Assembly: GCA_014843695.1 (NCBI GenBank)
Contig: CM026401.1
Location: 23,665,455 to 23,729,454 of the forward strand
Reading direction: 5' to 3'
Origin: Archivesica marissinica
Taxonomy: Eukaryota > Mollusca > Bivalvia > Venerida > Vesicomyidae
Length of the DNA stretch: 64,000 bases
Shown: positions 53,661-64,000 of the stretch, piece after piece
How positions within the stretch are numbered: position 1 is the stretch's first letter
How the letters are laid out: every line of letters begins with the position of its first letter
Notes under the pieces: generated by a model
Told to the model about the DNA's origin: nothing
Seen by the model: only the letters and a program-made list of their open reading frames with translations
The model's database searches: none
Made by a program: the position numbers and the translations under genes

Positions 53661-56350
53661 ATTATTCCTGGATCTATGTTTGCTGGGATCCTATCATATT
53701 CCTCCTGGATCTATGTTTGCTGGGATCCTATCATATTCCTGGATCTATGTTTGCTGGGATCCTATCATATTCCTGGATCTATGTTTGCTGGGATCCTATC
53801 ATATTCCTGGATCTATGTTTGCTGGGATCCTATCATATTCCTGGATCTATGTTTGCTGGGATCCTATCATATTCCTGGATCTATGTTTGCTGGGATCCTA
53901 TCATATTCCTGGATCTATGTTTGCTGGGATCCTATCATATTTATGGATCTATGTTTGCTGGGATCCTATCATATTCCTGGATCTATGTTTGCTGGGATCC
54001 TATCATATTCCTGGATCTATGTTTGCTGGGATCCTATCATATTCCTCCTGGATCTATGTTTGCTGGGATCCTATCATATTCCTGGATCTATGTTTGCTGG
54101 GATCCTATCATATTCCTGGATCTATGTTTGCTGGGATCCTATCATATTCCTGGATCTATGTTTGCTGGGATCCTATCATATTCCTCCTGGATCTATGTTT
54201 GCTGGGATCCTATCATATTCCTGGATCTATGTTTGCTGGGATCCTATCATATTCCTGGATCTATGTTTGCTGGGATCCTATCATATTCCTCCTGGATCTA
54301 TGTTTGCTGGGATCCTATCATATTCCTGGATCTATGTTTGCTGGGATCCTATCATATTCCTGGATCTATGTTTGCTGGGATCCTATCATATTCCTGGATC
54401 TATGTTTGCTGGGATCCTATCATATTCCTCCTGGATCTATGTTTGCTGGGATCCTATCATATTCCTGGATCTATGTTTGCTGGGATCCTATCATATTCCT
54501 GGATCTATGTTTGCTGGGATCCTATCATATTCCTCCTGGATCTATGTTGGCTGGGATCCTATCATATTCCTGGATCTATGTTTGCTGGGATCCTATCATA
54601 TTCCTGGATCTATGTTTGCTGGGATCATATTCCTGGATCTATGTTTGCTGGGATCCTATCATATTCCTGGATCTATGTTTGCTGGGATCCTATCATATTC
54701 CTCCTGGATCTATGTTTGCTGGGATCCTATCATATTCCTCCTGGATCTATGTTTGCTGGGATCCTATCATATTCCTGGATCTATTTTTGCTGGGATCCTA
54801 TCATATTCCTGGATCTATGTTTGCTGGGATCCTATCATATTCCTCCTGGATCTATGTTTGCTGGGATCCTATCATATTCCTGGATCTATGTTTGCTGGGA
54901 TCCTATCATATTCCTGTATCTATGTTTGCTGGGATCCTATCATATTCCTCCTGGATCTATGTTTGCTGGGATCCTATAATATTCTTGTATCTATGTTTGC
55001 TGGGATCCTATCATATTCCTGGATCTATGTTTGCTGGGATCCTATCATATTCCTGGATCTATGTTTGCTGGGATCCTATCATATTCCTGGATCTATGTTT
55101 GCTGGGATCCTATCATATTCCTGTATCTATGTTTGCTGGGATCCTATCATATTCCTGGATCTATGTTTGCTGGGATCCTATCATATTCCTCCTGGATCTA
55201 TGTTTGCTGGGATCCTATCATATTCCTCCTGGATCTATGTTTGCTGGGATCCTATCATATTCCTGGATCTATGTTTGCTGGGATCCTATCATATTCCTCC
55301 TGGATCTATGTTTGCTGGGATCCTATCATATTCCTCCTGGATCTATGTTTGCTGGGATCCTATCATATTCCTGGATCTATGTTTGCTGGGATCCTATCAT
55401 ATTCCTGGATCTATGTTTGCTGGGATCCTATCATATTCCTCCTGGATCTATGTTTGCTGGGATCCTATCATATTCCTGGATCTATGTTTGCTGGGATCCT
55501 ATCATATTCCTGTATCTATGTTTGCTGGGATCCTATCATATTCCTGGATCTATGTTTGCTGGGATCCTATCATATTCCTCCTGGATCTATGTTTGCTGGG
55601 ATCCTATCATATTCCTGGATCTATGTTTGCTGGGATCCTATCATATTCCTCCTGGATCTATGTTTGCTGGGATCCTATAATATTCTTGTATCTATGTTTG
55701 CTGGGATCCTATCATATTCCTCCTGGATCTATGTTTGCTGGGATCCTATCATATTCCTCCTGGATCTATGTTTGCTGGGATCCTATCATATTCCTGGATC
55801 TATGTTTGCTGGGATCCTATCATATTCCTCCTGGATCTATGTTTGCTGGGATCCTATCATATTCCTCCTGGATCTATGTTTGCTGGGATCCTATCATATT
55901 CCTGGATCTATGTTTGCTGGGATCCTATCATATTCCTGGATCTATGTTTGCTGGGATCCTATCATATTCCTCCTGGATCTATGTTTGCTGGGATCCTATC
56001 ATATTCCTGGATCTATTTTTGCTGGGATCCTATCATATTCATGGATCTATGTTTGCTGGGATCCTATCATATTCCTCCTGGATCTATGTTTGCTTGGATC
56101 CTATCATATTCCTGGATCTATGTTTGCTGGGATCCTATCATATTCCTGTATCTATGTTTGCTGGGATCCTATCATATTCCTGGATCTATGTTTGCTGGGA
56201 TCCTATCATATTCCTCCTGGATCTATGTTTGCTGGGATCCTATCATATTCCTGGATCTATGTTTGCTGGGATCCTATCATATTCCTCCTGGATCTATGTT
56301 TGCTGGGATCCTATCATATTCCTGGATCTATGTTTGCTGGGATCCTATTA
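53661..56350. repeat. 34/37-bp minisatellite, about 77 copies
   Basis: The unit is GGATCTATGTTTGCTGGGAT followed by CCTATCATATTCCT. A frequent 37-bp form has an extra CCT. Nearly every unit contains GGATCC. All three plus frames are open for 440 to 904 codons because no register of the unit contains a stop. The deduced peptide has the same cyclic content in each frame. I do not regard it as a gene. Confidence 0.98.
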
Positions 56351-56435
56351 TTATAGTTTGTTCTAATGTTTATAATTATTTTTAAAATAGATTTATAATG
56401 ATGAACTTGATTGGTTTATGTTTTGGCAGTAACAG
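56351..56435. other. Short spacer with a candidate splice acceptor
   Basis: AT-rich sequence ends in TTTATGTTTTGGCAGTAACAG. The second AG (56434-56435) would be the acceptor for the exon at 56436. Confidence 0.4.
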
Positions 56436-56497
56436 CTTGATGGTTCTCCCCATCAAATATCATTACAGCCGTTAGGAAGGATGAGGTCATCTTTAAA
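56436..56497 (+). CDS. Candidate internal exon of an unidentified gene
   Basis: A 62-bp stretch lies between AG (56434-56435) and a strong donor GTGAGT (56498). Read in phase 0 it gives 20 open codons, LDGSPHQISLQPLGRMRSSL, plus AA, ending in phase 2. The other two frames contain stops. Its phase-0 start is compatible with the phase-0 end of the candidate first exon at 39871-39948. No other exon was found to the right within the window, so the gene would continue beyond it. The exon is short, so it could be chance. Confidence 0.4.
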
Positions 56498-56499
56498 GT

Positions 56500-58589
56500 G
56501 AGTTACACTTTTACAATCTGTTGCATGGGGCTTGTGTGTCTTTGGATCTCCAAGATTTTTCTCTTCTTTCATCAAAGACTTTTTGGCTTGCTAAGGGCCC
56601 GTAGAATGTTTAACTGTATCAGAAATTCAGCTTCATTGTAGCAATTGCATCACTGTTTCTGTTTGTTGGGTCATTGGTTCTCTCTTGTATATATTTTACA
56701 CTTCATGTTTATGTCTCCTTGACTGATGAATAACTAGAGGATATTCGTTTCACCCGATTAACGTGGAAAGAAATCTCATGACAAGTGCTGCTAGTGAGCA
56801 TGTCAGCTTTCAATCATTTAGTGTTTATGTATGAAATAATTCACTCATTCACTTAAAGCAGCATTACATCTTAAAAAAGGATGTTTTGTGTAAAATATAA
56901 ATACTAATGTGTGTGTGTTTACAAAAATCGAAATAGTCGCTCAGAAATGATAAAATTCCAATAAATTTAAACCGTCGTATACGCGAATTTGTTTATCAAC
57001 ACACAAAATGTAAACATGCACAGCGCGCATGCGTGAAACAACAGTGGATGTAGAAAACAACATATATATTTTGAACATGAAATACTATCTATCTATCTTC
57101 CTCTAATGTCGAACCCCTCACGGGGATGTAGAAATGTCCCTAAAAGACTTAGCTAACAGAGGTATGAATCAACATATCAAGTAATTTAATTAAAAAAGAC
57201 AACATGGGACAAATGGGGACTATGCATTCCGAATGCAAACAAGTGCGGACGATGCGTTCCGGTTGTAAACAAGTGCGTGACCGATCGACTCGGAAAGTCC
57301 TACTTTCGGTTTTGAGTTTGTTTTATCGCAAAAAAACACTGTTTACCAAATGAACATAAGCGTACAAAGTATAATGTTAGAATGTGTAGCAGCATACTTA
57401 AAAATTGATTTTTTCAAATATATTTTATTTCATACGATGTAATGAAAACAAATTTTCTGTGTATTTTAGGCTGTAAAATGCATTTTGTGAAGAAAGCGAT
57501 ACCAACATGCAATATTTGGCACTTACATGAATGTCACTAATGGATTGAATCCAAAAACCTTCGATTGTCATGTTATTTTAAATTGTAATTGCCGCTATTT
57601 CATTACTTCCAAAGAATGAAATTACATAATATTTCCATTATTAATTTCTATATTTCAATGTAAATAATAAAATAAAAAAATTATTAGCTTTTCAGAAAAC
57701 AAGATTATTTACATAATTATAGTATGAACGAATGATGCTGATTGACAACCTTAGGGATACTCATTAAACTTTCATTATACATTAAAGTAAATAAAACCTC
57801 ATTGACTGTTAATTATATTTAAAGTCGCCACCGCATAAAATGCATTGGTGCGATTAAAAACCTCATTTCACTTGCATAATAATATTAGTATTATCCCTGG
57901 TAAAACACAATTATACATGCCTAGTTATCAACATTTATGTAATAAAGGGAGATAATTTACAAATGTTTTAATTTCCTTTACTAGTTTGTTACTGAATAAA
58001 TGCATTGTCTATTCCGAGTATTTTACTATTAAAATGCAATTTTATGCCCTAATGCATTATATACTGCATGTGATATATTTGGCACGGGATATTTAATTGG
58101 CACATGATATTTAAATATTTAATGCAGATTCAACCTGCAGTAACTGGCACACAGTACAAATAATATTATACAACACTTTGATATTTAGTGGAGATTGACC
58201 TGACCTATTTAGTTGTCATCCCAGCATAGTAACAATGTAACATGGAACTTGAGTTTTGTTTTTCAAGCAATATGATTTATCCAAAAATTAATTACAAATA
58301 TTTCATCACAGCTGCAAACAGAACAATATCTAATCTGTATGAAATCAACTTAATAATGCGCAGTAATCTAATCATTGATAGTGTTTACAAATTCAATGCT
58401 TTGTGAGACCAATTCAGCCCATAATATGATTGCCCAAGGCATGTAGATCCATCACTTGTTTGTCAGATGTTTGACTGGTTATAACAGTTTTACAGTGTTT
58501 GTACCCCAATACACTCACATATTCACTGGTTTTGTTTAAATCCATGAATATGATACAAAAACTAGAATGTGATTGATCTGGACATTTGC
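56500..58589. other. AT-rich unique sequence, probable intron or intergenic
   Basis: It contains the left copy of a 61-bp inverted repeat (56857-56917), a short GCGCGCATGCGTGAAAC segment near 57020 and otherwise featureless AT-rich DNA. No exon or RNA gene was recognised. Confidence 0.55.
56853..56917 (+). repeat. 61-bp dispersed or terminal inverted repeat, left copy, after TTAA
   Basis: TTAA (56853-56856) is followed by AGCAGCATTACATCTTAAAA and continues to ATACTAATGTGTGTGTG. The reverse complement of 60768-60828 matches it with 3 mismatches in 61. Similarity ends sharply after the GTGTGTG run. Confidence 0.85.
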
Positions 58590-59670
58590 TTCTGACTGTC
58601 TGCCCATTTGTCTGTCTGACTCTCTGTCATTTGTCCGTCTGTCCAGTGTCCATATGACTGTCTGTACATTGGCCATATGACTCTGTCATTTGTCCGTCTG
58701 TCCCGTGTCCATCTGACTCTGTCCATTTGTCTGTCTGTACATTGGCCATATGACTCTCTGTCATTTGTCCGTCTGTCCAGTGTCCATCTGACTGTCTGTT
58801 CATTTGTCCGTCTGTACATTGGCCATTTGACTGTTTGTCCATCTGTACATTGGCCATATGACTGTCTGTCCATCTGTCCGTCTGTACATTGCCCATAAGA
58901 CTGTCTGTTCATTTGTCCGTCTGTACATTGCCCATAAGACTGTCTGTTCATGAGTCCGTCTGTACATTTTTCCATCTGTACATTGGCCATATGACTGTCT
59001 GTTCATTTGTCTGTCTGTACATTGGCCATATGACTGTCTGTTCATTTGTCCGTCTGTACATTGCCCATATGACTGTCTGTTCATTTGTCCATCTGTACAT
59101 TGGCCATATGACTGTTTGTTCATTTGTCCATCTGTACATTGCCCATATGACTGTCTGTTCATTTGTCCATCTGTACATTGGCCATATGACTGTTTGTTCA
59201 TTTGTCCATCTGTACATTGGCCATATGACTGTTTGTTCATTTGTCCATCTGTACATTGCCCATAAGACTGTCTGTTCATGTGTCCGTCTGTACATTTGTC
59301 CATCTGTACATTGGCCATATGACTGTCTGTGCATTTGTCCATCTGTACATTGCCCATATGACTGTCTGTTCATTGGCTATCTGTACATTGGCCATATAAC
59401 TGTCTGTTCATTTGGCCGTCTGTACATTGCCCATATGACTGTCTGTCCATTTGCCTGTCTGTACATTGCCCATATGACTGTCTGTTCATTTGTCCGTCTG
59501 TACATTGCCCATATGACTGTCTGTTCATTTGTCCATCTGTACATTGGCCATATGACTGTCTGTCCATTTGTCTGTCTGTACATTGCCCATATGACTGTCT
59601 GTTCATTTGTCCATCTGTACATTGCCCATATGACTGTTTGTCCATTTGTCTGTCTGTCCATTCTCCATCT
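58590..59670. repeat. 39-bp minisatellite, about 28 copies
   Basis: The unit is TGACTGTCTGTTCATTTGTC followed by CGTCTGTACATTGGCCATA. Variants are GGCC or GCCC, TCCG, TCCA or TCTG, and a shorter 28-bp-type unit at the left edge (58600-58790). Since 39 is a multiple of three, both strands read as 13-residue repeats. The plus-strand frame reaches 304 codons and runs into unique DNA at 59670-59803. Confidence 0.96.
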
Positions 59671-60907
59671 GACTATGCCAATTGTACATTGTGCATATTG
59701 GTATGTCTATCTATTAGGCCATTATCCTAGTTTATACATGTACACATATATTTTAGCTTGCTTGCGAAACATTATCCTATGTGGGATAGTTCCGCATATA
59801 TGACTTCCGATGAAGATATAGCGATTTGTCTTCTCTTTTTTATTATTATGCATTTACCTACAGAGTTTACACTGACGCATAGCAGTTGTCATCATTATTT
59901 GTACCACACCCTCTATGAAGGCTAGTACTGTTTTTCACCGGGGACATGCAAGCTATGCAGCTTATTTGCCTATTTTACGCTATTAAAATAGCCCAAATAC
60001 ACATTGAATTTCATTTCCACAGATATGTAATATACAGCTTTACACAAAGATGTTTTATTCCGCGGGTACAGGGAAATTCTGACAGATTAACCAAATAAAA
60101 ACGAAACACGAAACAAAGCTGATTTTCATTTCCGCTTTTACTGCATTAAAATTATAGTCTTTCCAGTTTACAGTAATCCGGCGTGGCGATACTCTGAACT
60201 GTATCACAATATAAGCATCTCATGAGAGGGTTTGCCTGAAATACGAAATGGAATATTCCGTGTGAAATGGATGAAATGTAATTGTCAAGTGCGAAATGGA
60301 ATTTATATGATTAAGTGCAACATTTGTGATTTTCATTAAATACAATTAATATTCGATAATGATGTTTGAGTTATTTGATACACTTATATTATGAAGTACA
60401 TGTCCAATTTTACATTCTTCATAATACTTGAAAAGATTCAAATAAATAACATATTATCAATGAATCAAATTTGGTATCAAAACGATTGTAACAGTGTGTG
60501 CATTTTAAATATGATACATATTTCTAGAAATAATCAGTTATATGTCAATGTTTAATAAGTTAGATACATTTGTAATATTCTGCATTTGCTTATCAAGTTC
60601 TGCCATCTGTAGTCATTACTTAGTTAAATCACTTATTGTATACTTTTTAAAATAATCACCAATTGATAACAGAATTATACTCTCATGTTACAGCCATTTT
60701 ACCTACCCGTAAAGCTCTGTTAGGCTTAATACAATATGTGTTGTCACCAATGACTTCCAACTTCCAGCACACACACATTAGTATTTATATTTTACCCAAA
60801 ACATCCTTTATTATGATGTAATGCTGCTTTAAACAACTTATGCATATTCTGATTAATGTAGCTTTGTATATCATAAAAGAAAACGTTCACAAATTGCTCT
60901 GTTTTAT
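59671..60907. other. AT-rich unique sequence
   Basis: No exon, RNA gene or element was recognised, apart from the right copy of the 61-bp inverted repeat at 60768-60828. Confidence 0.6.
60768..60832 (-). repeat. 61-bp dispersed or terminal inverted repeat, right copy, before TTAA
   Basis: On the minus strand it reads AGCAGCATTACATCATAATA through ATACTAATGTGTGTGTG, and it is bordered by TTAA at 60829-60832. It is the inverted partner of 56857-56917. Confidence 0.85.
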
Positions 60908-63900
60908 AGGTTCCTGCTACCCTTTATGCCAGGTTCCTGCTCCCCTTTATGCCAGGTTCCTGCTACCCTTTATGCCAGGTTCCTGCTACCCTTTATGCCA
61001 GGTTCCTGCTACCCTTTATGCCAGGTTCCTGCTACCCTGTATGCCGGTTTCCTGCTACCCTATATGCCGGGTTCCTGCTCCCCTATATGCCGGGTTCCTG
61101 CTACCCTGTATGCCGGGTTCCTGCTCCCCTATATGCCGGGTTCCTGCTACCCTGTATGCCGGGTTCCTGCTACCCTATATGCCGGGTTCCTGCTCCCCTA
61201 TATGCCGGGTTCCTGCTACCCTGTATGCCAGGTTCCTGCTACCCTGTATGCCGGGTTCCTGCTACCCTTTATGCCAGGTTCCTGCTACCCTGTATGCCAG
61301 GTTCCTGCTACCATTTATGCCAGGTTCCTGCTACCCTTTATGCCAGGTTCCTGCTACCCTGTATGCCGGGTTCCTGCTACCCTGTATGCCGGGTTCCTGC
61401 TCCCCTATATGCCGGGTTCCTGCTACCCTGTATGCCGGGTTCCTGCTACCCTGTATGCCGGGTTCCTGCTACCCTTTATGCCAGGTTCCTGCTACCCTGT
61501 ATGCCAGGTTCCTGCTACCCTTTATGCCAGGTTCCTGCTACCCTGTATGCCGGGTTCCTGCTACCCTGTATGCCGCGTTCCTGCTCCCCTATATGCCGGG
61601 TTCCTGCTACCCTGTATGTCGGGTTCCTGCTCTCCTATGTGCCGGGTTCCTGCTACCCTTTATGCCAGGTTCCTGCTACCCTTTATGCCAGGTTCCTGCT
61701 ACCCTTTATGCCAGGTTCCTGCTACCCTTTATGCTGGGTTCCTGCTCCCCAGTATACCGGGTTCCTGCTCCCCTTTCTGCTGGGTTCCTGCTACCCTATA
61801 TGCCGGGTTCCTGCTACCCTTTATGCCGGGTTCCTGCTCCCCTTTCTGCTGGGTTCCTGCTACCTTTTATGCTGGGTTCCTGCTACCCTTTATGCCGGGT
61901 TCCTGCTACCCTATATGCTGGGTTCCTGCTACCCTTTATGCCGGGTTCCTGCTCCCCTTTATGCTGGGTTCTTGCTACCCTGTATGCTGGGTTCCTGCTA
62001 CCCTTTATGCCGGGTTCCTGCTACCCTTTATGCAGGGTTCCTGCTCCACTTTATGCTGGGTTCCTGCTCCCCTTTATGCCGGGTTCCTGCTCCCCTTTAT
62101 GCCGGGTTCCTGCTACCCTTTATGCCAAGTTCCTGCTACCCTTTATGCAGGGTTCCTGCTCCACTTTATGTTGGGTTCCTGCTCCCCTTTATGCCGGGTT
62201 CCTGCTCCCCTTTATGCCGGGTTCTTGCTCCCCTTTATGCCAGGTTCCTACTACCCTTTATGCAGGGTTCCTGCTACCCTTTATGCTGGGTTCCTGCTCC
62301 CCTTTATGCCGGGTTCCTGCTCCCCTTTATCCCGGGTTCTTGCTACCCTGTATGCTGGGTTCCTGCTACCCTTTATGCAGGGTTCCTGCTCCACTTTATG
62401 CTGGGTTCCTGCTCCCCTTTATGCATTGTTCCTGCTCCCCTTGATGCCGGGTTCCTGCTACCCTTTATACCGGGTTCCTGCTCCCCTATATGCCGGGTTC
62501 CTGCTACCCTGTATGCCGGGTTCCTGCTCCCCTATATGCCGGGTTCCTGCTACCCTGTATGCCGGGTTCCTGCTACCCTGTATGCCAGGTTCCTGCTACC
62601 CTGTATGCTGGGTTCCTGCTCCCCTATATGCCGGGTTCCTGCTACCCTATATGCCGGGTTCCTGCTACCCTGTATACCGGGTTCCTGCTACCCTGTATGC
62701 CAGGTTCCTGCTCCCCTATATGCCGGGTTCCTGCTACCCTATATGCCGGGTTCCTGCTACCCTGTATACCGGGTTCCTGCTACCCTGTATGCCAGGTTCC
62801 TGCTCCCCTATATGCCGGGTTCCTGCTACCATGTATACCGGGTTCCTGCTCCCCTATATGCCGGGTTCCTGCTCCCCTTTCTGCTGGGTTCCTGCTACCT
62901 TGTATGCTGGGTTCCTGCTACCCTGTATGCCCGGTTCCTGCTACCCTTTATACCAGGTTCCTGCTACCCTATATGCCGGGTTCCTGCTGGGTTCCTGCTC
63001 CCCTATATGCCGGGTTCCTGCTCCCCTATATGCCGGGTTCCTGCTGGGTTCCTGCTCCCCTATATGCCGGGTTCCTGCTCCCCTATATGCCGGGTTCCTG
63101 CTGGGTTCCTGCTCCCCTATATGCCAGGTTCCTGCTACCCTGTATGCCAGGTTCCTGCTACCCTTTATGCCAGGTTCCTGCTACCCTGTATGCCGGGTTC
63201 CTGCTACCCTGTATGCCGCGTTCCTGCTCCCCTATATGCCGGGTTCCTGCTACCCTGTATGTCGGGTTCCTGCTCTCCTATGTGCCGGGTTCCTGCTACC
63301 CTTTATGCCAGGTTCCTGCTACCCTTTATGCCAGGTTCCTGCTACCCTTTATGCCAGGTTCCTGCTACCCTTTATGCTGGGTTCCTGCTCCCCAGTATAC
63401 CGGGTTCCTGCTCCCCTTTCTGCTGGGTTCCTGCTACCTTTTATGCTGGGTTCCTGCTACCCTTTATGCCGGGTTCCTGCTACCCTATATGCTGGGTTCC
63501 TGCTACCCTTTATGCCGGGTTCCTGCTCCCCTTTATGCTGGGTTCTTGCTACCCTGTATGCTGGGTTCCTGCTACCCTTTATGCCGGGTTCCTGCTACCC
63601 TTTATGCAGGGTTCCTGCTCCACTTTATGCTGGGTTCCTGCTCCCCTTTATGCCGGGTTCCTGCTCCCCTTTATGCCGGGTTCCTGCTACCCTTTATGCC
63701 AAGTTCCTGCTACCCTTTATGCAGGGTTCCTGCTCCACTTTATGTTGGGTTCCTGCTCCCCTTTATGCCGGGTTCCTGCTCCCCTTTATGCCGGGTTCTT
63801 GCTCCCCTTTATGCCAGGTTCCTACTACCCTTTATGCAGGGTTCCTGCTACCCTTTATGCTGGGTTCCTGCTCCCCTTTATGCCGGGTTCCTGCTCCCCT

Positions 63901-64000
63901 TTATCCCGGGTTCTTGCTACCCTGTATGCTGGGTTCCTGCTACCCTTTATGCAGGGTTCCTGCTCCACTTTATGCTGGGTTCCTGCTCCCCTTTATGCAT
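60908..64000. repeat. 23-bp minisatellite, about 134 copies, running off the window
   Basis: The unit is GGTTCCTGCTACCCTTTATG followed by CCG. Variants are TACCC or TCCCC, TTTATG, TGTATG or TATATG, and CCG, CCA, CTG or CAG. Short fused units (GGTTCCTGCTGGGTTCC) occur at 62985-63110. The block at 61.56-62.43 kb recurs at 63.2-64.0 kb. A 534-codon open frame at 60840-62444 is a by-product of the stop-free unit. Confidence 0.98.

Noticed and set aside
53648..56385. Open frames of 440-904 codons as a membrane-like repeat protein
   Set aside because: They are stop-free translations of a 34/37-bp unit in every frame. The apparent hydrophobicity follows from base composition.
60840..62444. 534-codon frame as a secreted or proline-rich protein
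   Set aside because: Almost all of it is the 23-bp repeat read in rotating registers. The ATG lies in AT-rich spacer and the frame ends at an arbitrary unit mutation.

Overview
The window looks like a nuclear scaffold from an animal, probably a mollusc or another lophotrochozoan. The evidence is spliced exons with GT/AG borders and matching intron phases, a AATAAA polyadenylation signal, several non-LTR retrotransposon fragments, a hAT transposon remnant, and tRNA-derived SINE-like pieces whose 3' tail resembles tails I recall from mollusc genomes. There are no bacterial-style operons. Two runs of exactly 1000 N (13038-14037 and 33514-34513) are scaffold gaps, each lying between two different tandem repeats.

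The dominant content is minisatellite DNA. About 17 arrays with mostly unrelated units (19, 20, 23, 26, 34/37, 35, 36, 39, 40, 40, 41, 44, 45/56, 52, 52 and 55-57 bp) cover about 44 kb of the 62 kb of real sequence. The largest are a 20-bp array (14038-28130, about 700 copies), a 45/56-bp array (44880-52650), a 40-bp array (1-6007), a 23-bp array running off the right edge (60908-64000) and a 34/37-bp array (53661-56350). Most very long open frames here are by-products of stop-free repeat units and are not genes. Several arrays carry higher-order structure, meaning blocks of many units copied together.

Genuine coding signal is sparse. (1) The last two exons of a plus-strand gene lie at 6623-6769 and 7860-8941, joined by a phase-1 intron that contains a decayed LINE; a polyadenylation signal sits at 9033. 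They encode an acidic, lysine-rich protein end that I cannot name. (2) A 5'-truncated LINE with a nearly intact reverse transcriptase (30538-32390) is inserted in a 44-bp minisatellite, with a 7-bp target-site duplication. (3) An internally deleted hAT element (36194-37347) has short terminal inverted repeats and a 5-bp flanking duplication. (4) A probable first coding exon lies at 39871-39948, with a phase-compatible candidate second exon at 56436-56497. If that link is right, one 16.5-kb intron holds five or six of the arrays.

The intervening single-copy DNA is AT-rich. It contains SINE-like fragments (42583-42915, 43327-43370), a large imperfect palindrome with tRNA-type box B motifs in both arms (53043-53310), and a pair of 61-bp inverted repeats bordered by TTAA (56853 and 60832). 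I found no convincing new defence, metabolic or regulatory system. The most unusual content is the density and internal organisation of the minisatellites.
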